A DNA stretch of 64,000 nt from Hyposmocoma kahamanoa (GCF_003589595.1 NW_020653713.1:1153356-1217355), one strand, 5' to 3'. Shown: positions 1-11,005, counted from the stretch's first letter. The notes: generated by a model from the sequence alone, not told the origin. Translations and numbers: made by a program.

Positions 1-463
1 CCAAAGTTCTAGTATTTCTGTCAAAAAGTCCCACAAGAGAAGGTTTATTTCTCAACATTTTCCCAAGTTTTAACTTGAAACGTTTTAGGTTTTCTGACTT
101 TACCACAGCCAGTTTAAAATGAGCTCTGACTTCGTTATGTACATATTTTCAATTTATCTAGGTTAAGGGACAAAAACTCTGCGCGTACGATACAAAAGCC
201 TTTGTTAGACGATTGTCACTAGTTGCAACTCTTTTACCACGGCATGACGTTTTATCACAAGTCTTCGATACTTCTTTTCTTAGATTGATAGTCATATATA
301 AGACAGTTATTCAATTAGTAATGATAATTTTTGAATTATCATTGTACCCTATACAAAACATGTAAACTATTAATAGTTTTGGTACTAAACTATTAACAGT
401 AAAATAACCATCGTAACAATTCTGTCCATTCATTGTGACCATTCACCATCACCAGGCCACCAG
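1..463. other. AT-rich sequence, nothing recognised
   Basis: No open frame, repeat family or motif was recognised here. Confidence 0.5.
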
Positions 464-850
464 GTGGCTGAGATAAAGGTTCTCAGGAAAATATTAGGGC
501 TAGTCCAACGGGAGTACGGTAGCTGGGGAATCCTCACTGACGCTGAAATGGAAGAACTCGTCGCCCAGCCAAACATCATTGGCGAAACCAAAGCGCACAG
601 ACTGGCTCGACCATTTAGAAAGGATGGGAAAGGATCGGAAAGTGAAGAGAGCCTATCTGGGTTGCCTTACTGGTTGAAGACCAGTTGGTCGTCCTAGGTA
701 TCGCTGGAGCGACGCTGTGGAGGCGGACCTGCGCGAATTACAAGCCATCAATTGGCGAGAGATTGCACAAGACCGAAGAAAGTGGCATCATCTCGTTTCG
801 GAGGCCGGGACACATTTTGGGTCGCTGAGCCATCGGAGTAAGTAAGTAAG
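464..850 (+). pseudogene. LINE reverse-transcriptase ORF, C-terminal remnant
   Basis: This is the decayed end of a non-LTR retrotransposon ORF2. One frame reads ELVAQPNIIGETKAHRL and then goes out of frame around 640-700. The next frame resumes with WSDAVEADLRELQAINW and AQDRRKWHHLVSEAGTHFG, then SHRSK and a stop near 845. These blocks (GETKAHRL, the W-D-AVEADLREL block, the AQDRxKW block) are recalled as the usual C-terminal tail of arthropod LINE proteins, after the polymerase domain. The stop is followed at once by a short GTAA repeat, as expected for a LINE 3' end with a simple-repeat tail. The polymerase domain itself is absent, so this is a 5'-truncated insertion with at least one frameshift. 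The clade is probably RTE-like but is not settled. Confidence 0.75.
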
Positions 851-1522
851 TATCGTGACCATTCCATTTTAATTTGTTTTTCAGGTTATAAACCAGTACT
901 TAGAAGCAGTTACATATCTGTTAGTATTTTTAATAACTATAGTCTTAACACTTATGTCACAATTCGGTTGTGGGCTGTTGTAAATATTTCCTGGCTATCA
1001 ATAGAATAACTTTTCTACTGTTCAATATATTCGTGACCGGTATCTAACTTTTTTCACGTTTCGAAAAAGGATTCGATTGTACTAATAGTTTATTTATCAC
1101 GCTAGGATGACGATAAATTTGAGGTCAATACATTTTTGCGTGAGCTCTTCAGGTTTTGAAAAAAGCTTTAGCGTATCTAATCCGACTACCTGCTTCTGTT
1201 GAAGAAAACGCAAAGCACTCCCTCTACTCCCTTTCTCCGGCCGATATCCATCCCAAACAATTACTGTCATATAACTAATGCTCGAACATATGAAAAGACA
1301 ATGTCAAGTAAGAAGCTTCATTCGCATCAGAGTCTCTTAATTTAGTCGAGTACGGTGCAGTGAACGGGAGTAGACGCCAGCTTGGCACGGCCAGAGGCCC
1401 CGCAGATGCGCATTTTCTTTTACAGAAGCATTTTACAGAAGCAACAGAAGCAAAATTGTTGAATCAATCAAAAATGAAACAAAAGAGTTTTATTCATATA
1501 CAAAAAACGACGTAAATGGTGC
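851..1522. other. Unassigned sequence
   Basis: No gene was seen. A segment near 1313-1352 (CATTCGCATCA, then TTTAGTCGAGTA) recurs near 51206-51246, so part of this stretch is repetitive. Confidence 0.4.
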
Positions 1523-1766
1523 CATTGACTTACAATTATATGGACGTCGGGTCCGCACTAAAAAGTGTCCGAACTTATAGGGCGTTAAAATCGTATACAG
1601 CGAAGCAAGCAAAATTAGACAGTACTGCGATGACATTACAATTTAAATTCAACGTTTTAGCTTTTTCATATTCCTTTACATGTCACTACGTTTAAATAGG
1701 TTGACTTGGGACATTTTTTCGTGGTTTTTGTATTAGACCCGTCGTCCATTTATTTGTAAGTCAATG
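1523..1766 (+). mobile_element. MITE with 8-bp target duplication, copy 1
   Basis: The ends are CATTGACTTACAA and its exact inverse TTGTAAGTCAATG, and the match extends imperfectly to about 26 bp. The flanks AATGGTGC (1515-1522) and TATGGTGC (1767-1774) agree at 7 of 8 bases, an 8-bp target-site duplication as made by hAT or P superfamily transposases. At 244 bp there is no coding capacity. It lacks about 50 internal bases present in the copies at 51258 and 52785. Confidence 0.88.
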
Positions 1767-4060
1767 TATGGTGCCAAAGGTGTGTAAGATTTCGTTTTGT
1801 TCATAACAAAAATGTTGATAAAGAAGATGCCGCAGTTAGTGAAGAAAGTTTTCTTTGGTGAATATTAATTGCATTAAAAAATCCGAAACCTATGAACATG
1901 ATAAATGTATGACGACAAAAAATTGTTATAGGAGATCCAAAAACGTGCACTAAATTTTGTTTGTTTTCTTGCACGGACGCTCATCAATACCTATTCATAT
2001 ATGCTTAATAAAAAAAAATTATGAACTTCAAAAAGTCATAAGCAAGTTATTTTTAGTCGCAGGAATATCAGCCAGCCAAGACCATGAAATCCTCATCATC
2101 CTTAATGCTAAAGTGAGGACTCTGGCCTCCTGTTAGTATAAAGGTTTTTGGACTCTCGATGCTATAGAGATGATTCGGAGCACTGCGACAACACACAGAA
2201 AGGACCCAAACAAACAAGACAATAATGCAAAAACGGGTACAGACGATATAAGTTTTACTTAAGCTTCCGTGGTGCAACTGCGAGAATAGCCATTGATATC
2301 CTTTGCAACTTTAAATGATTGCTACAGATTTGAAATAAAACAATTTTTTATATCGATAAAATTGCAGCATTCACCCTTTAAAAAGGTTAAAATGGAGTAA
2401 AATCCCCATTTCCTAATGGGAAGACAGCGTCAATCCATAACAATTTAATATCAGCTCTACTGCAACGGCTAACTCGATTTTCAAGTTTCGCGTATATGGC
2501 AATTACTCGTTGGTTTTTAGATGATATTTCTAATAGTAGTAATAAGTATTTACAGGCGTATGGATAAATAAAATGGAAAGCACAAATAATAATGATTTGG
2601 ATATCCTTATCTGAATAAATGATGTTCATTACTTTTCTCTTCCAAACAGGTCAAAGATCTAAACAAAATGGGCGTCGAGTAACCTTGCTTCCATGCGTCG
2701 GCGATTTTATAAATCCCTTCGGTTATCCACGTCGCAGGGTTAACAAGATTTCTTGAAGATAAGTCCACGTTTTGAAGATAGGACGACTTCCATCTTGAAA
2801 TTTTTTTATAATGTACTTTGAAAAAATTATTATTAATAATGCCGCACCCTAACGTTTTTCATTTAGTCGCCGGCAATCGTTTGCCAGGCGTATTAAAGTT
2901 CTTAGCGAGGTCTACAAAATTATTTAATGATCCCCGGAGCAAATTTTCAGTTTATTGGTTTCAGCAAAATAATCAATACAGTGTCGCTATACTGTTTATT
3001 ACGTCATCGATAAGTGTCAACCGAACTCAAGTGAGTTTTGGTCCCGTTCATTCATCCATCTTAAGTTTCCCGTTCAATTCGCCTTGCAAACATTTGTGAA
3101 AGCTTTTATCCTTATGAACTTTTAATACATCATGATATGTTCGGCCTTGGTAACATAAAAGATGAAATAAAAACGGAAAGCAATTGTCTTTTTAACCCCT
3201 GACGCAAAAGCAAGACGAGTTATTAATTTGAACCCTTTGTCTGTGTACCAGTAAGATGTACTTCACTCGATCATATAAAATCCCGAAAACAGGATAATAC
3301 ATGATTATTTAATATTAAAATATCTAATTTTGCACGTAATTATTACGTGGAGATATTTCTCTTTAAATACTACGAAGAATGTGTTTTCAACTGAAGTTCT
3401 ATGGCTTTTAAATTCACGTTTATCCCCAAATTTGAAAATTTTCTAGCGGTTAACGACACATCGCGCCGCCTGCTACCTCGTCAGTCGCCATTGGGTGCTT
3501 GTCAACGTGTTCTCATATTAATTGCAAATCCGCAGATTGAGGGACGCGAGAGGCAGTCACCCACACCTCAAAAGTTGTAAGTAAAGTATTTCTATACCTC
3601 GCCTTAAAGATTTTTTTATAATTTTGAACGCTAATTTAATATAATATTAATAATTGATGGTTCTGATCAATGTTTCCCAGTTAGAGTAGGAATGTCAGTT
3701 ATATTATGAACAGTTATTTTACCTCTACTTAAGTAATCGACTAAAAATGTTATGGAAATCCGATACCTTTACAATAATATGGTAACCTTAAACTAGTGTT
3801 ACAACTCCTCAAAAAATTACAGTAGATTGTGTTTGGTTCATAAATTTTATCTCAAAAGACAACGAATTGTTAGCTTACATATGGTGAATTTATTACATTT
3901 TTGGAGGGTATTGTGTTCCTTACGATAATTTAATATCACAATTTGATGCTAGTATAACATATAACATGGACAGAAATATGATAGACAATTAATATATTAA
4001 AAAGAGTATACACAACAAAATAATTAAGAACTAAACTTTCAGGTTTTGGATTGGAAATAT
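1767..4060. other. Long stretch without a recognised gene
   Basis: The short open frames here have no recognisable domains and show the base composition of their surroundings. A GC-richer patch near 3455-3577 is listed separately. Confidence 0.4.
3455..3577 (+). other. GC-rich patch ending at a splice-donor-like site
   Basis: This 120-bp patch is clearly richer in GC than its AT-rich surroundings and ends at AAAGTT followed by GTAAGTAAAG, a donor-like sequence at about 3578. TCAGT at 3481, an arthropod initiator-type pentamer, lies inside it. It could be a non-coding first exon, but no downstream promoter element or coding frame supports this, and the patch may be chance. Confidence 0.2.
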
Positions 4061-4190
4061 TTGACGGCTTTGGTGGCTCAATGGTTCGATTCGGGTTCGA
4101 TTCCCGGTCGGAAAAATTTAGAAAATGACCTTTTGGGTAGTGAGTTAGGGTGAATTCCGTTGGTCCAGTTGGTGTGGCTGTCTGGAACTT
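4061..4190 (+). mobile_element. SINE-D copy (tRNA-derived)
   Basis: A tRNA-like head (TTTGGTGGCTCAATGG, with the B-box-like GGTTCGATTCCCGGTCGG) is followed by a body shared with copies at 9040, 10378 and 28590. It ends in a TGTCTGGAAC block. Confidence 0.7.
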
Positions 4191-4261
4191 TTTGTCTTTC
4201 CGACGCTCTTTGGCTGTTTTACAATACACTAGGATATTAGGATGGAGCGTTTAAGAATTTT

Positions 4262-4384
4262 CAGTCAACCGAAAGAGGAGTAGTGAACATAGAACTAATT
4301 GAAAAGTTCATGCGTACACTGTCCGAAATGTATCCGATAGAAAACAGACAAGCACGCCACTTATCTGCGGTGGTCGAGATTTTG
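4262..4384 (-). pseudogene. LINE-J (Jockey-type) ORF2 fragment
   Basis: The minus strand encodes VACLSVFYRIHFG and then ELFN in broken frames. This block, recalled as lying near the C-terminus of lepidopteran Jockey-type ORF2 (SVFYRIHFGE followed by ELFN), is also present at 44221-44345. The fragment is about 40 codons long with an interrupted frame, a relic with no function. Other parts of what looks like the same family are the endonuclease at 32216 and the polymerase at 46280-48270. Confidence 0.7.
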
Positions 4385-4945
4385 AGGCTTCTTCTTCACA
4401 GGAGTGTCATTGCTTATAACTCCCTTAGCCCTCTACTCCATCAAATTGTTCCTCATCTAACACCTCAATCCAACCAATTCAAATATTATCATTATGAACA
4501 TTCTTACAGTCCATTTCATTGATCACCATGTCTACCACAGCCACTAAAATTACAGAAGATTATAGCATAATTTCTGCTTCAACAATTTCCTCTATAACCA
4601 TGAGAAAATAAAGATGCAGGCTAACTCTGTACATATTAAAGACGATTAACAGCATTTTATATTTGCCTGTTACAGCATTGTGTTCACATCGTACCGTTGT
4701 TCCCCTAATTGGATCAGCGTCGGCGTCGGAGCTGAAGTTTGCGTGCTGGCGTAACATTTATTCAACCAACAGTAACAATTTGTTTTATCGTTGCACCAGA
4801 TAAACTGGTGATTGTGGAATTTTCCCTGACTACCTGTCGCACTTTTGTTTCTTTGTTTTTCCTCCTATCACATAGCGAAGCCGGAGGCTGAAACACACTT
4901 CTACAAAAGAATAAATTTGGAGAAATAGGCACAAATTAATTATTC

Positions 4946-5113
4946 CGAAAATAATAAATCTCGTGAACAATATAAAATGTTTACAAATCCCCGCGATCAC
5001 AGCTGAGAACTAAAAGATCAGGAAAGATCTCAAGAATATGATATTCCAAAATATTAATTCTTTTGTAGCTTAATAATTACTATGAACCTGAGTAATATTT
5101 CGGCATCAAACAG
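4946..5113 (+). repeat. Fragment shared with 35142-35340
   Basis: The block AATAATAAATCTCGT with AAATCCCCGCGATCAC, and then GTAATATTTCGGCATCAAAC, occur here and near 35145-35340 in the same order and orientation. At the second locus the segment is part of a LINE ORF2 fragment, so this is probably a more decayed copy of the same LINE. Confidence 0.7.
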
Positions 5114-5170
5114 TCCAAGAATTTTTTTATTACTTTACACTATAAGTGTTGAATCATATGTAAAGGGCCA

Positions 5171-5310
5171 CGCGACAACACCAATTCCGTGCTCTCGAAC
5201 TAGATACTTCCTGTACAACGAGTACCAGAGTACTCTGGGGCATTGCCCAGCATACCCAGATCAGAACCAATTTAGGAAAGTTCATTTCCCAAATTGGTCC
5301 TACCCGGTGC
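5171..5310 (-). mobile_element. SINE-D body, reverse orientation
   Basis: The reverse complement carries the SINE-D body: AATTTGGGAAATGAAC, AAATTGGTTCTGATC, and the tract with CCAGAGTAC. The tRNA-like head is missing or unrecognisable. Confidence 0.6.
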
Positions 5311-5744
5311 TGTCTTAAGCATATTTTGTACTTCTTGGCACTTGTGATTGCGTTTAAAATTTTGATTGCATGCTGTATGGTTCAATAATTAATTCACAAA
5401 CTATCGATCCAATGGTTAAATTATTACCTACATAGTTTATGACGAACACCGGAAAACTAATAGTTATTTTATTCCTAGTAGTAGAACACTTTTAAGTTTA
5501 TTTTTCAAGTGAATAAACATACGCTTAGCCACAATCTCTCCTGATGTTAATCGGCAACGAGACCGACGACGATGGTATGACTGCCTAAAAAATGTCTATT
5601 CAGTATGCCTAGTTTCTAGATTAAAAGTGTTTAGATAGAACTGGGGTCTGTTCATTATAACGTGCTATAATATACATTATAGGTAGACAAATGTTGGATG
5701 CATTAATTCCCGTCACATTCAAATGAAATAACATAATTAAAATG

Positions 5745-5840
5745 TGAGTTGGACGTGACCTGTAAAGGGCCTGAAACGTTGATTTGTTTGAAAAAACAAA
5801 TACACGCGATTTAAATCCGAAGAAAGATTCGTTTCCATTG
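5745..5840 (+). repeat. Rep-F copy
   Basis: It contains ACCTGTAAAGGGCCTGAAAC, then TTTGTTTGAAAAAACAAAT and an ACGCGATTTAAATCCGAA block. The same order is seen at 38168, 40275, 60845 and, inverted, at 12555 and 18655. Family class unknown. Confidence 0.7.
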
Positions 5841-5972
5841 TATTGCAATAATGAAAATCCAAGAACTCAATAATTAAAATTACATTAATTTTAAAAACCA
5901 TTCCGTTTTCCACTGATCGTGTAATAATAACAATTAAAAAGCTGATAATACAATTATACGGGCTAAACTTAC

Positions 5973-6243
5973 CGATAGTATAAGTGGCGCCATCTATCTG
6001 AAACGTGGCGCTCTTGCACTTCTTGAAAATTTTCCCACTCACCACCTGCCGCGTGGCGCTGCCGTGAGTCGCGGGGTTGCAAGCGATTTCCCGCCTCACC
6101 ACCGCGGCGCTAGTGTCGAACTTATTCCTCAACTCCTCGAACGACAACTCGCTCGACAAGTCGCGCGGCAAATCTGGGGTTTTATCACGCGACTGTCGCA
6201 CTTGCCCGCACATCTGGCCCGGTCCGGCCGCCTTTTTCTCCAT
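5973..6243 (-). CDS. Candidate protein-coding exon, unidentified product
   Basis: Read on the minus strand, an ATG at 6243-6241 sits in good context (AATAAAATGG) and opens 90 codons plus one base, starting MEKKAAGPGQMCGQ and ending KSATFQIDGATYTI. The frame then runs into GTAAGT, a canonical splice donor (GT at 5972-5971). Upstream, TTCTATTTTCTAG forms a good acceptor (AG at 6302-6301), so the exon would be 5973-6300 with about 57 bases before this ATG. That upstream part is also open and contains another in-frame ATG at 6300, so the true start is uncertain. By count about 73 % of third codon positions are G or C, far above the flanking DNA, which favours real coding sequence. The peptide is hydrophilic, with no signal peptide or membrane segment, and has charged stretches around DLSSELSFEELRNKFD. 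I do not recognise the family and found no adjoining exon. It could be one exon of a gene with very long introns, or a retained fragment. Confidence 0.55.
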
Positions 6244-6696
6244 TTTATTAGTCACTTCACACTCACACTGGATAAGTACATTTCGAATACTGTTTTTCAC
6301 CTAGAAAATAGAATAATGCTAATATAATAATTTATCTATGAAAGTAATAAAGTAAAAACAATGTTAAAGAAGGCTCTATATAATCAGAATTCATGTATAA
6401 TCGACAGCGCCTCAAATAGACGACATTGCATAGTGGCTACTTCTGACCGTCTCAGGACTGCCTTCACTCATAGATTTTTCTGTTTCCTGGGATGTTTTCT
6501 GTACAATGCACACCACCGTGAACATCTTTCAACTAAATAAGTTCGAATGTAAAAAGAAGTTGGCAAACTGGCTGCAAGAATTGAATTACGATGAAACTGA
6601 AGCTTTGCTTCATCCGATTGCATGACTCAAGGACCTATTTATGTATTTATTAGTAGAGTAGGATCTCTATATGTATTTGTATACATATATATCCGT

Positions 6697-6765
6697 AACT
6701 ACGCACACGCGAGCACACACACATACACACACACACATATACACAAACACACACATAATACAACA
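6697..6765. repeat. CA-rich microsatellite
   Basis: An imperfect (CA)n tract with TA interruptions. The open frame across it (THTYTHTH-type peptide) is a by-product of the repeat. Confidence 0.9.
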
Positions 6766-6951
6766 CGCACTCATAGTCAAATATCGTTTACGTGCAAAAA
6801 AGTTTTTAAATTTAATTTTAATTTAAGTTTGATCTTTTAGGTGTATATAGTTCAATAATGTCAAATGTATTTTTTCGCTATTTAAATGTTTTTCTTTTAT
6901 AAACAATTAATCTTACTAATACTTTAAGATTGTCATGTGTCATTTCCAAGG

Positions 6952-7105
6952 GTGAGAGCCTGGTGACTTGTAGTACAGGCGTTAAGCCTTTAACAAGCAC
7001 CAGCTCCCGAAAATAAGTTATTGGATGTATCTTAATTACTAAGAACTATATGTACGTATTTTTGTGGAGGAATAAACGTTATTATTATTATTATTATTAT
7101 TATAA
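6952..7105 (+). mobile_element. Retroelement 3' end with (ATT)n tail
   Basis: The block GAGAGCCTGGTGACTTGTAG, then GGAGGAATAAACG, leads straight into about eight ATT units (7078-7103). A related block lies inverted at 22795-22850. The AATAAA-like end plus simple-repeat tail suggests a LINE or SINE 3' end. The family was not identified. Confidence 0.55.
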
Positions 7106-7831
7106 TGTTAATGAAAAATGTTTACCTGTTCAGAAGAACATGTAAAAATTTGTGAAAGATCGAAATTAATCTTCACACCGTTTTACTTCTAATAGCTCAA
7201 TTTTACGGGCAGGTGTGCGCTTTACAAATTGTTTGGCCCTATCAAATCGATTGAACTACAATCATTTAGTAAACTATTCACCGAACTAATGTCCTGACCA
7301 TTATCGCATTTCAATCAACAATAGTGACTAGCGTTCCGTTTTCCGTTTTTCTTTTGTAGAACTTTCTCGAATTACGAAGTGTGTCTGAGATGGAACCGAT
7401 AGAAGATGACATAGCGAAGTTAGAACATTCATCGTGTGCATGATTTTTTCCTGATAATAATGACGTAAAAAGTCAATTCTAAACGCGTAGTCTTAAAGTT
7501 TAATTTTAACTTATACTTCTGAAGTACGCACAGTCACAAGTACACAGTAATTACATTGGAGGTATCCAAAATTAGAACTGTTTATTTTTCCCGGAAACGG
7601 TCTGTTTTCACGCGGACGTGCGTTCGAAGAAATATTTTCTTTAACACTTAAGACGTGGCCAAATTAAGTTTGCGAGAAAAATGAAATTCCATTTTGGCTT
7701 ACACTTACCAGATGTATAATATTTCTATCTAATTTTACAGACGATAAAACATTATTCTTAGAAAACGCGCACTACTCTTCTGTTCTTAAACAAATTCAAA
7801 ATTGTCTCTAAACCCAACTTAGGCCACCTTC

Positions 7832-8125
7832 GCGGTAGAGCTCCTTGTGAAAGAGTACGTACTTGTGGTACTTGTGGTACTTGTAGTACTTGTGGGAAGT
7901 ACTGCCACTTTACCTGTTTCTGACGTCAAGCAGTAATATGAATGCATTCCGGTATTGAAAGGTAAGGGTGCAGTTTAAACTCCTGGGATTTGTCAACTTT
8001 ATATCTCAAAGTGATCTTTGCGATTTAAAGCTCTGAGTGACACTGTAACTGTCATGAATAAGCGTGTGGCTTACCACCAGGCGCACGACTTGTTCGTTTC
8101 GTCGCTTGATATCATAAAAAAGAAA
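7832..8125 (+). mobile_element. Rep-A copy
   Basis: Rep-A is a ~300-bp element starting GTAGAGCTCCTTGTGAAAGAG and ending near CACTTGGTATTATAAAAAA. This copy holds an extra 9-bp tandem repeat (TACTTGTGG and variants, about 7857-7900) where other copies have GCTCGTCCAGG. No tRNA-like head is obvious, so it may be a SINE of other origin or a LINE 3' end. Confidence 0.85.
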
Positions 8126-9039
8126 AGAACCGTGCTTCCAATTATTTTTTTTAAATTATCACATGTACAATTATTAAATTGACCTCCATTACATAAAAAA
8201 CAACAATAAAATACTTATCTTCTTACTAGATATATCTTATAAAACGCCCGGATAAGCGAGAAATTTAAATTCATAAGTCTGTCAGTTGTTCGGGGTTTAA
8301 AAAATGTTATTAATGAACAGCCGAAAATGTTTCGAAGTTAATTTGGTGAAATAAAATCCTGTTGTTTTTTGTAAAAGAAAAACTTAGACGGTTATAAAAA
8401 TGAAAATGTTATGAATTATTAATGTTTTGACGGCCGGGAGGCCTAATACGAAAAATAAGAAAAGACATTTTGGGCTCATCAAAACACGATGTTTATTTAA
8501 TGTTAAACAATTTAAATAGAAATGTTAACATTGGTACTGGCTTTTGACTTCAGTGATCGTAATGTAAAAGAAGTTGGATCTAATGCGGAGACGAGAAGAT
8601 ATATTATGTTCCCGCATCCAACATTTTTTTATTTTGACATATCAGCGTCATAAAACACTGCAGATATCAAGTTTTGTGTATTAGATAATGGGATTTACTC
8701 TCTTTCTAACCACTTGGTGTAATGAATGATATATGGCTATGAAGATACAAGCGATGATGACCAGGATGGAGAGGGATTCCCCTCTCAACGATTTAATCAT
8801 GCAAAAGGATCGAATGTTGGTAGAGTAGCACAGGGAGACCTCGGCGTACATATCTCAATCAGACAGGGGATGTCCTTAAAAAAGGCGTGGCTAAAGGTGC
8901 CAGGAATAAACGGGCATATGTGAAGAGACAGATGGCAGGGAGCACAGCAAGCGGAGGGCTATGGATTTTACCCACAGTTATACACATGTGTAGGTAAAAT
9001 TCCGCAATATGAGGAAGGTCAAACTACTCATTGAAGATT
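8126..9039. other. No recognised gene
   Basis: An open frame at 8726-8923 includes GDLGVHIS and RQGMSLKKAWLKVPG. The nearby bases (GATGTCCTTAAAAAAGGCG) vaguely resemble a LINE tail, but the match is too weak to assign. Confidence 0.3.
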
Positions 9040-9232
9040 TTGGTGGAGGTTTGTAGGCGCTGAATTAAGAGAACACGGGTTTCATTCCCGGTAGGTACAA
9101 TTTGGAAAATAAACTTTCCTAAATTGGTCCTAATCTGTGAGTTCCAGAGTAACTTCCGTTGTTCTGGTACTCACAGTACAGGGATTTAACTATATTGTGA
9201 CCATATAATTGGTACATTTGCTTGGAACATTA
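9040..9232 (+). mobile_element. SINE-D copy
   Basis: A degraded tRNA-like head (GGGTTTCATTCCCGGT) is followed by AACTTTCCTAAATTGGTCC, the CTGGTACTCACAGTACAGGG block and an AATTGGTACATTTGCTTGG end. Order and spacing match the copy at 10378. Confidence 0.7.
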
Positions 9233-9891
9233 ATTGTTATCAATATTTCAATTATTCTTTATTTAAATTAAGACTCAAAGGTGGTTCCTACAGAACTCTC
9301 TATGTACCTATTCCTCCAATTTCATCTCAAGTTGAGCTTTCAAGTTTGTATTTTCGCTTTGTAACTTCATCGTCCCAAGTTAAACAATGGGTTTGTATTA
9401 ATAAGTATTGCTTTATTGTATGCCATATTTGGTTTTATTATTAATTTGAATCCAAATATAACTTTATTTCACAATAGTTAGTAACTTACATTAGAAATTG
9501 GTTGCCGCTGCATTTAGATCATTGTAACATTCTGGAAGAATTTTTTTCATAAATAATGGACGCACTTGGTCACAATCTAAGCAGATGTTAAGCAATGTAA
9601 CCTACAATGATACGCAATTGTCAGGTAAAGTTTAAATTATAATAACATTCCAGGATTTGTTATTTCTTTTTAAATTTAAAACTACGACATTTTTCTTTCC
9701 AGTTTTTCTTAAACTGTCCAACTTTGTTTTCGTACAAACTGAGAATTGAATCTGGTTATGTCGTTACTGTTCCCTTGTGAGCTGTTCCGCTTGATTCGGA
9801 AAGAAAATAAACATAATCTTAAAAAGACCTTGGTGATGGCAGGAATAGAAGCAGTAAACCTTATTTGCTGGATGTAGTAACCTGATGACTT
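9233..9891. other. No recognised gene
   Basis: AT-rich sequence with no open frame of note and no repeat family recognised. Confidence 0.4.
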
Positions 9892-9931
9892 GTTCGACCT
9901 GTCGCTTGGTATTATAAAAAAAATATAGATA
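9892..9931 (+). repeat. Rep-A 3' tail only
   Basis: ACTTGTTCGACCTGTCGCTT followed by GGTATTATAAAAAAAA is the last ~40 bases of Rep-A. A 5'-truncated end like this is typical of target-primed reverse transcription. Confidence 0.75.
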
Positions 9932-10191
9932 TGAGTTCTGTGGTTGGTGGCTTTAAATAGTCATTAGAAATGGAAAGGGACTGTGAAGTAAAATTGGAAT
10001 AATTTTGAAATCTGTTTTTCGTTCGGGTGGAGTAACTTCGAAAACATGATACAACAAAAAGAGCTTTTTTAACACTGTCTTATGTCACTCACTAGCGTCT
10101 ATAATAGAAATTTCTATTACTTTATAAATAAAATAATGAAATGTATTAAATTATTTAATTAATATTGTTAACGCCCTAAATTTAACTAAAC

Positions 10192-10318
10192 TTTTTGCTT
10201 AGTTGGTATAGCGTCTGGCACAGTATGCAAGAAGACGTCGGTTCGAATCCGACCGGATCGAAGGAATTTTTTCTAAGTGTTTTTCTGAGTGTTCGATCTT
10301 TGTATTAATAATTACAAC
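10192..10318 (+). mobile_element. SINE-C copy with a perfect 14-bp target duplication
   Basis: A tRNA-like head (GCTTAGTTGGTATAGCGTCT, a good A box, and GGTTCGAATCC, a good B box) is followed by an AT-rich tail with TCTGAGTGTTCGATC. The flanks AAATTTAACTAAAC at 10178-10191 and 10319-10332 are identical, so the ends are fixed. Length is 127 bp. The perfect duplication suggests a young insertion. Confidence 0.9.
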
Positions 10319-10377
10319 AAATTTAACTAAACAGTTATGTTTCTCAAGAATCGAAAATAAAAACAATTAAATCGAAT

Positions 10378-10618
10378 GACCTCGGTGGCCCAACCGTTTC
10401 TAGGACAAATTACAAACTATTTCCAAAAGGACAAATTTAAGAAATGAGCTTTTCTAAATTTGTTCAAGTCTGGGTTTATGGGTAGTGCTTTGGAGCGATA
10501 GTTCTGATGTGGGTGTTATGAATAGTACTCTGGGGATGATTCTTTTGCTTTGATATTCTTAGTACAGGGATTCCCTAGTTTGAGTCTAGGTAATTGGTGT
10601 GTTTATCTGGCACAAAAT
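10378..10618 (+). mobile_element. SINE-D copy
   Basis: The head GACCTCGGTGGCCCAACCG is followed by the SINE-D body and the block TACAGGGATTCCCTAGTTTG, ending TGTTTATCTGGCACA. The B-box half of the head appears deleted. Confidence 0.75.
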
Positions 10619-10629
10619 GGCACCATTCA

Positions 10630-11005
10630 CATGCCTACTTGTATTGGCTATTGGGTATTTGATGTACTCGGAAAAATATTTGACATACAGGTAAACATGT
10701 AGTCACTGACAAATGAGACCGTCTGAGACCTCTTTCCATAACATAAAAAAAACTCGTGTATTTGCCTATTTGGCTCCTTTGATGTGCGTCGAGAAACCGA
10801 CCAGCGCGCGGTAACGTGTGTTGCGTGTTTGCTGTATTTGTCGAATATGCAAACAAGGCAAGTACTTTGTCACACATGCTATCTATATATGGTGATTGTT
10901 TGCCAAATATATCAAATACTGAAATACAAATAGCCGTGTAAAGTGCCCCTAATAAGTTTTACATTATTATTAATATCATTATGATGTTAAATTTGTATTG
11001 AACAC
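10630..11005. other. No recognised gene
   Basis: Nothing recognised. An 80-codon minus-strand frame here has no known motif. Confidence 0.4.

Noticed and set aside
5737..5972. Continuation of the candidate exon frame beyond the donor
   Set aside because: After 5973 composition drops to AT-rich and the frame enters Rep-F, so it is read-through into the intron.
6622..6840. Open frame with THTHTH-type repeats
   Set aside because: Produced by the CA microsatellite.
10197..10265. A working tRNA gene
   Set aside because: A and B boxes are good, but no acceptor stem pairs, the tail is AT-rich, and a 14-bp target duplication shows it is a SINE.
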